Positions 40,063 to 46,335 of a stretch of DNA of 46,335 bases are shown here, piece after piece. Position 1 is the stretch's first letter. Every line of letters starts with the position of its first letter. Location of the stretch: positions 1 to 46,335 of the forward strand of contig NZ_JACEZT010000026.1 of assembly GCF_014042345.1 (NCBI RefSeq), in the 5' to 3' direction. The notes under the pieces were generated by a model. The model did no database searches, was not told the DNA's origin, and worked only from the letters and a program-made list of their open reading frames with translations. The DNA comes from Rugamonas brunnea (lineage in GTDB: Bacteria; Pseudomonadota; Gammaproteobacteria; Burkholderiales; Burkholderiaceae_D). The translations under genes were made by a program, and so were the position numbers.

Positions 40063-40303
40063 GTACTTCTCCTGAAAACGATAGGTGTGTGTTGTTCGTG
40101 GGGTTGTTCGTGTGCTGTGGTTCGTGTTGGGCCTGCGCCAGCACGGCGCGCCGCACGGTGGCGGCATACCATCGGCCGCTGCGCTGGCCTTTGACGCCGC
40201 GCTCGTTCAGGTGCGCGGCGATCTCGTGAAACGCCGCACCGCGCGCCCGCAGCGCCAGGATTTCGGCGCGGATGGCGGTGTCGAGCGGTGCGGATTTGGA
40301 CAT
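40013..40303 (-). CDS. Small helix-turn-helix protein with recombinase-type domain
   Basis: 96 residues. IRAEILALRARGAAFHEIAAHLNERGVKGQRSGRWYAATVRRAV matches the 'recombinase' helix-turn-helix segment that follows the catalytic domain in large serine recombinases (pattern A..LN.RG..T..G.W....V...L). No catalytic serine domain is present. The last 50 bases overlap the ligase gene in another frame; the tail after residue 58 is low-complexity and may be a by-product of that overlap. It may be a local regulator of the cluster or a remnant. No ribosome-binding site is evident. Confidence 0.55.
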   Translation of the reverse strand: MSKSAPLDTAIRAEILALRARGAAFHEIAAHLNERGVKGQRSGRWYAATVRRAVLAQAQHEPQHTNNPTNNTHLSFSGEVHARINATPVAAGLVVD

Positions 40304-40320
40304 AAGACGAAACAGGTGTT

Positions 40321-40368
40321 GCTTACACTTTTGCTTACACTGTCGCTTACACTTCCGCTTACACTTTC
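40321..40368 (-). repeat. 4 x 12-bp tandem repeat carrying four in-frame stop codons
   Basis: On the minus strand the unit is xxAGTGTAAGCx. It spans the last codons of the exporter gene and repeats three more times (stops at 40359, 40347, 40335 and 40323, all in frame). Units differ at two or three positions. Confidence 0.88.
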
Positions 40369-42746
40369 TTCAGCAGGAAGTGCGACAGGGCCGGCACCAG
40401 CACCAGCGCGCCCACCATGTTCAGCGCGAACATGAAGGTCAGCAGGATGCCCATGTCGGCCTGGAACTTGATCGGCGACCAGGCCCAGCACACCACGCCG
40501 GCGGCCAGGGTCACGCCCACCAGCGCCACCACCTTGCCCGTGAACTGCAGCGCGTGGCGATACGCCTCGTGCAGCGTGTCGCCCTGGCGCTGCTGGGTCA
40601 GTTGCACCGACAGCAGGTACAGCGCGTAGTCCACGCCGATGCCGACACCGAGTGCGATCACGGGCAGCGTGGCCACCTTCACGCCCATGCCCAGCATGAC
40701 CATCAGCGCCTCGCACAGGATGGAGGTCAGCACCAGCGGCAGCACGGCCACCAGCACCGCGCGCCAGCTGCGGAAGGTGATGAAGCACAGCACGATCACG
40801 GCCGCGTACACATACAGCAGCATCTTGTGGTTGGCCTCGCGCACCACGATGTTGGTGGCGGCCTCGATGCCGGCGCTGCCGGCGGCCAGCATGAACTGGC
40901 GCTCGCCGCCGCTGTGGGCCTGGGCGAAGGCGTCGGCGGCGGCCGTGACCCGTTCCAGCGTCTCGGCCTTGTGGTCGGCCAGGTAGGCGATCACCGGCAT
41001 CAGCGAGCAGTCGGCGTTGAACAGGTCGGGGTTGTTGGTCGAGGCCTGCTGGGCGCCGTAGTTGAGCACATCCTGGTTGCGCGAGATGGTCAGCCATTTC
41101 GGACTGCCCTCGGAACTGCCGGCCGTCACCTGGCGCACGGCGTCCACCAGCGACACCGTGGTCTGCACGCCGGGGATCTGCTGCAGCGTCCACGCCAGGC
41201 GGTCCGCTTCGACCAGGGTTTCGTATTTGAGGCAGCCTTCCTTGGGCGTCTTCACCATCACCGCGAACTGGTCGGACGAGAGCGAATAGTGGCCGGTGAT
41301 GTAGGCGTTGTCGCGGTTGTAGCGCGACTCGGCGCGCAGCTCGGGCGCGCCCGGATCGAGGTCGCCGATCTTCAGGCCCGTGCTGACGATGAAGCCGCCC
41401 ACGGCCAGCACCACGGCCACAGCGATGGCGCCGATGGCCCAGTTACGCTCGGTGAAGCGTTCCAGCAGATGCCACACGCCGTGTTCGGTGACGTGGGCTT
41501 CCTCGCGCAGGCAGCGGCGCGCGGCCGCCTTCGACACGCCAACGTAGGACAGCAGCACCGGCAGCAGCAGCAGGTTGGTGAAGATCAGCACGGCCACGCC
41601 CAGCGAGGCCGTCATGGCCAGGTCCTTGATGACGGGGATGTCGATCACCATCAGCACCGCGAAGCCGACGGCGTCGGCCAGCAGCGCCGTCAGGCCGGCC
41701 AGGAACAGGCGGCGGAAGGTGTAGCGGGCCGCCACCAGCAGGTGCGTGCCACGGCCCACGTCCTGCATGATGCCGTTCATCTTCTGGGCGCCGTGCGACA
41801 CGCCGATGGCGAACACCAGGAACGGCACCAGGATCGAGAATGGGTCCAGTTCAAAACCGAGAGCGGCCACCAGGCCCAGTTGCCACACCACGGCCACGAT
41901 GGAGCAGGCCACCACCAGCGCGGTGGAGCGCACGCAGCGCGTGTAGCCGTAGATGACGAGGGTGGCGATGGCGGCGGCGGCGCCGAAGTACATCACCACC
42001 TTGATCATGCCGGCCAGCAGTTCGCCGATCAGCTTGGCGAAGCCGACCGTGTGCAGCTTGACCTTGAACGGGCCATGCTCGGCGGCCTGCATCTGTTTGT
42101 CGAGCGCGGCCGAGAAGCTTGAGTAGTCAATCAGTTTGCCGGTGGCCGGGTCCTTGTCCAGCAGCGGCACGAAGATCATGGTGGACTTGAAGTCGTTCGC
42201 CACCAGGCTGCCGACGATGCCGGAGCGGGCGATGTTGATCTTCAGCTGCTCCACGCTGCGCGCGCTGCCGTCGTAACTGTCGGGCATCACGGGGCCGCCC
42301 TGGAAGCCTTCCTCGGTCACTTCGTTCCAGCGCACGGTGGGCGTCCACATGGACTTCATCCAGGCGCGGTCCACGCCCGGCGTGAGGAACAGTTCATCGT
42401 TGACGCGCTTGAGCGCCTCCAGGTATTGCGGATCGAAGATGTCGCCGTTCGGGTTCTCCACCACCACCCGCACCGCGTTGCCCAGGCCGCGCAAGGCGCC
42501 CTTGTTGGCCAGGTAGTTCTGGATGTAGGGCTGCGACTGCGGCATCATCTTCTCGAAGCTGGCATTGAGCTTGAGGCGCGTGGCGCCGCACCAGGCCAGC
42601 GCCAGCGTCACCAGCGCGCACAGCACGATGAACGCCACGCGGTTGTTGAACACCAGCCGCTCCAGCCGGTTTCCCGACTGCCGGTCGAACTGCTCCAGCG
42701 TGCGCACCACGGGCATGCTGTCTAGTTGATTGATCCCCATATCCAT
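40359..42746 (-). CDS. RND superfamily exporter, MMPL type
   Basis: 795 residues from the ATG at 42746, preceded by GGAGAGAGA. There are two membrane halves: a first helix (VAFIVLCALVTLALAWCG, about 35-55), a periplasmic loop (about 60-260), five helices, a further helix and loop (about 445-640), then five closing helices. MMPL-type features include PFLVFAIGVSHG and LGVGIGVDYALYLLSV, where acidic residues in the membrane would relay protons. Members without a dedicated adaptor move lipids, hopanoids or other hydrophobic molecules through the inner membrane or periplasm. It lies 88 bases after the Ycf48-like gene. The frame ends in a repeated stop codon. Confidence 0.92.
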   Translation of the reverse strand: MDMGINQLDSMPVVRTLEQFDRQSGNRLERLVFNNRVAFIVLCALVTLALAWCGATRLKLNASFEKMMPQSQPYIQNYLANKGALRGLGNAVRVVVENPNGDIFDPQYLEALKRVNDELFLTPGVDRAWMKSMWTPTVRWNEVTEEGFQGGPVMPDSYDGSARSVEQLKINIARSGIVGSLVANDFKSTMIFVPLLDKDPATGKLIDYSSFSAALDKQMQAAEHGPFKVKLHTVGFAKLIGELLAGMIKVVMYFGAAAAIATLVIYGYTRCVRSTALVVACSIVAVVWQLGLVAALGFELDPFSILVPFLVFAIGVSHGAQKMNGIMQDVGRGTHLLVAARYTFRRLFLAGLTALLADAVGFAVLMVIDIPVIKDLAMTASLGVAVLIFTNLLLLPVLLSYVGVSKAAARRCLREEAHVTEHGVWHLLERFTERNWAIGAIAVAVVLAVGGFIVSTGLKIGDLDPGAPELRAESRYNRDNAYITGHYSLSSDQFAVMVKTPKEGCLKYETLVEADRLAWTLQQIPGVQTTVSLVDAVRQVTAGSSEGSPKWLTISRNQDVLNYGAQQASTNNPDLFNADCSLMPVIAYLADHKAETLERVTAAADAFAQAHSGGERQFMLAAGSAGIEAATNIVVREANHKMLLYVYAAVIVLCFITFRSWRAVLVAVLPLVLTSILCEALMVMLGMGVKVATLPVIALGVGIGVDYALYLLSVQLTQQRQGDTLHEAYRHALQFTGKVVALVGVTLAAGVVCWAWSPIKFQADMGILLTFMFALNMVGALVLVPALSHFLLKKV

Positions 42747-42834
42747 TCCTGTCTCTCTCCAAAGGTACTGATGGCCGTTGGCGCCTGGCGCGCGGGCTCT
42801 TGTGGTTGGTGTGCGATGTGTACTCGGTGCCTGA

Positions 42835-43914
42835 TTAATGTGCCGCCAGCGGCTGCTGGCGCAGGCCGCGCACGCCGCCCAGCACCAGCTGGCCGCCGGC
42901 CGCCAGTGCGGTCGACACGGGGCCGCCCGGCGCGCCCGGCAGGCGCGTGAACGTGGCGCCGGCATCGGCGCTCACCAGCACCTGGCCGGCCTGGCTGACC
43001 AGCAGCAGCCGTCCATCCTGCGCCAGCGCCGACGCGGTCAGGCCCACCTGCAGGCCCGTCTCGACCTTGCTCCAGCTGGCGCCGCGGTCGGTACTGCGGT
43101 AGGCGTTGCCGCGCAAGCCGTACACCAGCAGCGCGCCGTCCTTGCCGGCCAGGCCGAAATAGGTGCCCTTGTACGGCGTGGCCATTGCTTCGAAGCGGCC
43201 GCGCTCGCGGTTCAGGCGCAGCACCAGGCCCTGCTCGCCCACGATGTACAGGTCGCCGCCCACGGCGCGGATCGCGTTCAGGTGGAAGGCGCTGGGATTG
43301 TCGGTGCGGTCGGCCCAGCTCTGCCATGTGCGGCCGCCGTCGGCCGTGTGGAAGATCAGGTTGAAGGCGCCCACCACGTAGCCGCTGTTGCGGTCCTCGA
43401 ACCACACGTCGAGGAAAGGCTTGTCCGGGCCCTGCTCCACCATGCGCTTGGCGTCGGCGCGCTGGGCGTCGGTGGCGTTGGGGTCCTTGCTCACCTGCTC
43501 GTCGGCGATGGCGGCGGCGGCGCGGCCGTCGAGCTGCTTGCTCCAGCTGGCGCCGCCGTCCACGCTGTGCAGCACCACGCCGTCGTGGCCCACGGCCCAG
43601 CCCAGCTCTGGGGTGGGGAACTGCACCGCCACCAGGTCCGAGGCCAGCGGCACGGCGGCCTGGCTCCAGTGCGCGCCGCCGTCGTCGGAATACACGATGT
43701 GGCCGCGCTGGCCCACGGCCACCAGCCGCGTGCCGGCCTGCGCCAGGCCGTTGATCAGGGCGCGCGCGGCCAGCGGGCTGCGCACGGCCGCCGTATCGAG
43801 CGGATCGGCGAACGGTTGGGTGGCTGGTCCGCTTGTCACGGCGGCCACGCCGGCGCAGGCGGCGGTGGCCGCGCAGGCCAGCGCGGCGCGCTTGATCCAG
43901 GTGAGTGGTTTCAT
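42835..43914 (-). CDS. Ycf48/BNR-repeat propeller protein, exported
   Basis: 359 residues from the ATG at 43914. The signal peptide is IKRAALACAATAACAGVAAV. The body carries repeated BNR/Asp-box motifs (SDDGGAHW, SVDGGASW, TADGGRTW, STDRGASW, SADAGATF), one per propeller blade, as in Ycf48/HCF136. Outside photosynthetic organisms such proteins commonly accompany MMPL exporters and DUF1302/DUF1329 proteins and probably act as periplasmic assembly factors or binding partners (context inference). An intrinsic terminator lies between it and DUF1329, so it may have its own promoter or depend on read-through. Confidence 0.9.
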   Translation of the reverse strand: MKPLTWIKRAALACAATAACAGVAAVTSGPATQPFADPLDTAAVRSPLAARALINGLAQAGTRLVAVGQRGHIVYSDDGGAHWSQAAVPLASDLVAVQFPTPELGWAVGHDGVVLHSVDGGASWSKQLDGRAAAAIADEQVSKDPNATDAQRADAKRMVEQGPDKPFLDVWFEDRNSGYVVGAFNLIFHTADGGRTWQSWADRTDNPSAFHLNAIRAVGGDLYIVGEQGLVLRLNRERGRFEAMATPYKGTYFGLAGKDGALLVYGLRGNAYRSTDRGASWSKVETGLQVGLTASALAQDGRLLLVSQAGQVLVSADAGATFTRLPGAPGGPVSTALAAGGQLVLGGVRGLRQQPLAAH

Positions 43915-43962
43915 ATTCTGTACTGAAAAAAATCGGTGAAACTGCAAACAGGCAGGGCGCCC

Positions 43963-44006
43963 AAAAAAGCCGCCGGCCGGCGGAGATCTGAAGGGTGGCC
44001 GGCGGC
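43963..44006 (-). terminator. Intrinsic terminator after the DUF1329 gene
   Basis: GCCGCCGGCC (43969-43978) pairs perfectly with GGCCGGCGGC (43997-44006), and on the minus strand six T follow at once. It lies 61 bases after the DUF1329 stop, inside the cluster, and could make the outer-membrane pair more abundant than the exporter. Confidence 0.75.
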
Positions 44007-44066
44007 AAAGAGAAACACGGTGCGTGTTGCCTGACTCTTGCTACGGTTGCTGACTGCCAGTGGCGC

Positions 44067-45440
44067 TTAGCGCACGCCGGCGCCGGCCAGCGATTCGGCC
44101 GTCCATTCCGATGGCTTCAGCGGCTCGATGTACTTGATGCCGCCATGCATGCCCACCAGGCCGGTGACGTTGTAGGTGCCGCTGACGAAGTCGTAGATCA
44201 TGTGGCAGGCCGACTGCGGCGCCTGGGCATCCCAGCTGAAGGTGAGGAAGTCGTACGAGGCGCGGTACAACTGGCCACGCGCATCGTATTCGTCCGACGC
44301 CAGCGCAGTCCAGCTATCCTCGTCGATGTAGAACGTGCGCTTGCTGTAGATGTGGCGCTTGCCCGGCTTCAGGGTCGCTTCCACCACCCACACGCGGTGC
44401 GTCTCCCAGCGCACCATGTCGGGATTGACGTGGTTGGGCTTGGTGACGTCGGCCGCTACCTTGGCGTAGGTGATCTTGTAGTCGTTGTACGGCACGATCA
44501 TTTCCTTCTTGCCGATCAGCTTGAAGTCGAAACGGTCGAGCGCACCGTTGAAGACCCAGGCGTCGTCATAGGTCGAGGCGCCGGCCGAACCGGGGTTGGG
44601 CGTGTCGTAGGCGACGTCCGGCGCCAGCTTGACGCGGCGCTGGCCCGGCAGGTATTGCCACACTTTGCGCGGCTGCACCACCGGGTTGACGGCGTCCAGC
44701 GCCAGCAAGCCTTCGCCGGCGCGGCGGGCCGGCGCCAGGTAGGCCAGCTTGGTGCGGAAGAACACTTCATTCTGCTTGGCCGGCTCGGTGCGCTTGGGGT
44801 CCGACAGCGGGAACTCCTGGAAGATCTCGCCCGTGGTGGCCAAGGTCGGCACGCCGGACGCGTCCACGTTCCACGAGTCGTACTTGGTGGTGTTGGCCAG
44901 GCCCTGGTAGCGCAGCAGGTGGTTCCACATCACTTCGTTGCCCGTCTTGGGGATGGGGAAGGGCACGCCGGCCAGCGCGCCTTCCACGCCCACGCCGCCT
45001 TCCGTGGTCTTGGCGTTGACGGCGTTCTTGGCCGTGTTATCGAGGATGAACTTGGGCAGGTTCACGCTGCGGTGGGTCGGATAGACGTCGATCCGGTAGG
45101 TGGGGAAGCGCTTGAGCAGCTCGCGGGTGCCGGCCGTCAGCTTGTCTTCCTGGCCGGCCAGGTTCTTGCCGGTGATGACCAGGCGCGGCTTGTCGGCCGC
45201 GTACGGATCGGGGCGCATGCCGGTGCCCTTGGCCACGGCCGGGCCGTTGGTCAGGCCGCCCGTATATTCGGGGATCAGGCCATCCTTGCTGGCGCCCTTC
45301 TCGGCGCCGGTGGCCGTCAGGGTGGTGCCCAATTGCTTGGCTTCGTCCGGCGAAACGGCGGCCTGGGCCAGGGGCGCGGCCGTCAGGGCGGCCGCCATCA
45401 GCGTCAGTGTGAACAGTTTTTGCGTAGACATCGTCATCAT
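44067..45440 (-). CDS. DUF1329 family outer-membrane-associated protein
   Basis: 457 residues with signal peptide (LFTLTLMAAALTAAPLAQA). Family features: GLIPEYTGGLT near the N-terminus, NEVMWNHLLRYQG, KVWQYLPGQRRVKLAPDVAYD, KKEMIVPYNDYKI and ETHRVWVVEATLKPGKRHIYSKRTFYIDEDSW. The repeated beta-strand pattern resembles LolA/LolB-like lipid-binding folds. DUF1329 genes nearly always neighbour DUF1302 genes (from memory), here five bases downstream. A role in carrying a hydrophobic ligand across the periplasm is inferred. Three nearby ATGs (45440, 45437, 45431) could start it. Confidence 0.9.
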   Translation of the reverse strand: MMTMSTQKLFTLTLMAAALTAAPLAQAAVSPDEAKQLGTTLTATGAEKGASKDGLIPEYTGGLTNGPAVAKGTGMRPDPYAADKPRLVITGKNLAGQEDKLTAGTRELLKRFPTYRIDVYPTHRSVNLPKFILDNTAKNAVNAKTTEGGVGVEGALAGVPFPIPKTGNEVMWNHLLRYQGLANTTKYDSWNVDASGVPTLATTGEIFQEFPLSDPKRTEPAKQNEVFFRTKLAYLAPARRAGEGLLALDAVNPVVQPRKVWQYLPGQRRVKLAPDVAYDTPNPGSAGASTYDDAWVFNGALDRFDFKLIGKKEMIVPYNDYKITYAKVAADVTKPNHVNPDMVRWETHRVWVVEATLKPGKRHIYSKRTFYIDEDSWTALASDEYDARGQLYRASYDFLTFSWDAQAPQSACHMIYDFVSGTYNVTGLVGMHGGIKYIEPLKPSEWTAESLAGAGVR

Positions 45441-45445
45441 CCAGG

Positions 45446-46335
45446 TCAGAAGGTGGTTTTAAAGGTGAGGGCCAGGAAGCCGCGGTCCTTGAGCAGTGGC
45501 GTCACGCCGGCGTTCGAGGTGATGGCGCCATTGGCGTCCGTCACGAACGGGCCGAAGAAGTCCACGTACTTCACGTCGAAGCGGTATTTCTGGTACACGT
45601 CGAAGCCCAGGCCGAAGCTGTAGTTGCCGGCGTGCTGGTTACCGCCCGACTGCACCGCCGAATTGCCCGACAGGCCCACCGAGTAGTTGAGCGGCATGGT
45701 CAGGTCCACGCCCGGCAGCACCTGGAACCAGGTCGGCGTGAAGTTCAGCGCCAGGCCGAAGAAGTCCTTGCTGACCTTGTCGGCGCCCACATAGCTGTCG
45801 CGGCCCTTGAAGAACTGCTCGCCCGAGGTCACCTTGGCGACCCGGTTCCAGGTCAGTTCCGCGATCCAGCTGGAGGCGTCGAACAGCGGCGTGGCGGCGG
45901 TCGTGCCCAGCGCGTTGAGCACGCCGTGCCAGGTGTCGCCGCGCGCGCCGCTGACCTGGCCCTGGCCCGGCTGGGCCGCGCCCGTCACCACCAGCGCGCT
46001 GCCGGTCAGCGCGTTCAGGCTGGCGACCAGCGCCGGATTGGTGCCCACTGGCATCAGCAGCGCCGGGCTGCTCATCAGCGGCATGTCGCGACGGTAGCTG
46101 AGGTCGGCGCCCACGGCCACCCCGGCCACGCTCTTGGACAGGCTCAGGCCGAACACGTCGATGCCGCCCGCATATTCGAGCTGGTAGCGGCTGGTGGTGC
46201 CCAGCGTGGACGGGTAGAACAGGCAGTTGCCGCCGGCGGCCAGCGCGCCGGGAATGGCGGCCGTGCAGGTGGCGTTGCCGACGGCCAGCGCGGTGGCGGC
46301 GCCGGCCTGCTGGGCGGCGGCCTGGGCGGCGGCGG
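45446..46335 (-). CDS. DUF1302 family outer-membrane porin-like protein (N-terminus outside window)
   Basis: The frame is open to the window edge, giving 295 visible C-terminal residues. It shows alternating amphipathic beta strands (YSFGLGFDVYQKYRFDVKYVDFF) and ends FLALTFKTTF with the terminal Phe typical of outer-membrane barrels. Family features include LTWNRV and the GNYSFGLGF strand. The nearby Ala-rich segment at the edge (AAAQAAAQQAGAATALAVGNATC) is a plausible surface loop. It is first in the visible cluster and five bases upstream of DUF1329. It is a candidate channel for a hydrophobic substrate. Confidence 0.85.
   Translation of the reverse strand, partial: AAAQAAAQQAGAATALAVGNATCTAAIPGALAAGGNCLFYPSTLGTTSRYQLEYAGGIDVFGLSLSKSVAGVAVGADLSYRRDMPLMSSPALLMPVGTNPALVASLNALTGSALVVTGAAQPGQGQVSGARGDTWHGVLNALGTTAATPLFDASSWIAELTWNRVAKVTSGEQFFKGRDSYVGADKVSKDFFGLALNFTPTWFQVLPGVDLTMPLNYSVGLSGNSAVQSGGNQHAGNYSFGLGFDVYQKYRFDVKYVDFFGPFVTDANGAITSNAGVTPLLKDRGFLALTFKTTF

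Overview
The window looks like a chromosomal segment of a GC-rich betaproteobacterium, most probably an Oxalobacteraceae member of the Massilia / Duganella / Janthinobacterium group. The reasons are GTP-dependent PEP carboxykinase, RdgC, a PilE/FimT/PilV/PilW/PilX/PilY1 minor-pilin operon, divergent ssb and uvrA sharing a LexA box, and a giant type I secretion substrate. Genus is inference; no rRNA or tRNA gene was seen.

Left edge to 15.9 kb. The first 38 bases are the reversed 5' end of an IS110-like transposase. Next come a type I secretion pair on the minus strand (HlyD-like adaptor and HlyB-like ABC transporter with a catalytically dead C39 domain) and, upstream on the same strand behind a strong terminator, an 11-kb gene for a 3,656-residue protein. 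Almost all of that protein is an eight-residue repeat (420 copies by hand count). The octads are organised into 14 tandem 217-residue super-units, followed by three shorter blocks and a C-terminal domain with EF-hand-like calcium loops. This is the most unusual object in the window. A roughly 1-kb gene-free leader region lies upstream.

15.9-27.2 kb. A secreted DUF885 metallopeptidase-like protein is divergent from ilvE. A six-gene minor pilin operon follows, transcribed pilE-fimT-pilV-pilW-pilX-pilY1, then two convergent hypothetical genes (a coiled-coil membrane protein and a possible PD-(D/E)XK nuclease).

27.2-38.4 kb. This part is mostly core metabolism and DNA repair: ssb / uvrA; a TetR-controlled unit made of a newly recognised 42-residue membrane peptide and a 2-hydroxychromene-2-carboxylate isomerase-like protein; pckG; a D-2-hydroxyacid dehydrogenase; a hypothetical protein; a half-length asparaginase; and rdgC. 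Four palindromes of one architecture (constant GGGGTCAG-like ends, different but self-complementary cores) sit at gene 3' ends here and at the left edge.

38.4-46.3 kb. A minus-strand cluster runs from a DUF1302 outer-membrane protein (cut by the window edge) through DUF1329, a Ycf48-like propeller, an MMPL/RND exporter and a small recombinase-type helix-turn-helix protein to an acyl-CoA ligase. Together these look like an envelope system that moves a hydrophobic, probably carboxylic, substrate and activates it with CoA. Two genes (the exporter and the hydroxyacid dehydrogenase) end in short tandem repeats that multiply their stop codon.
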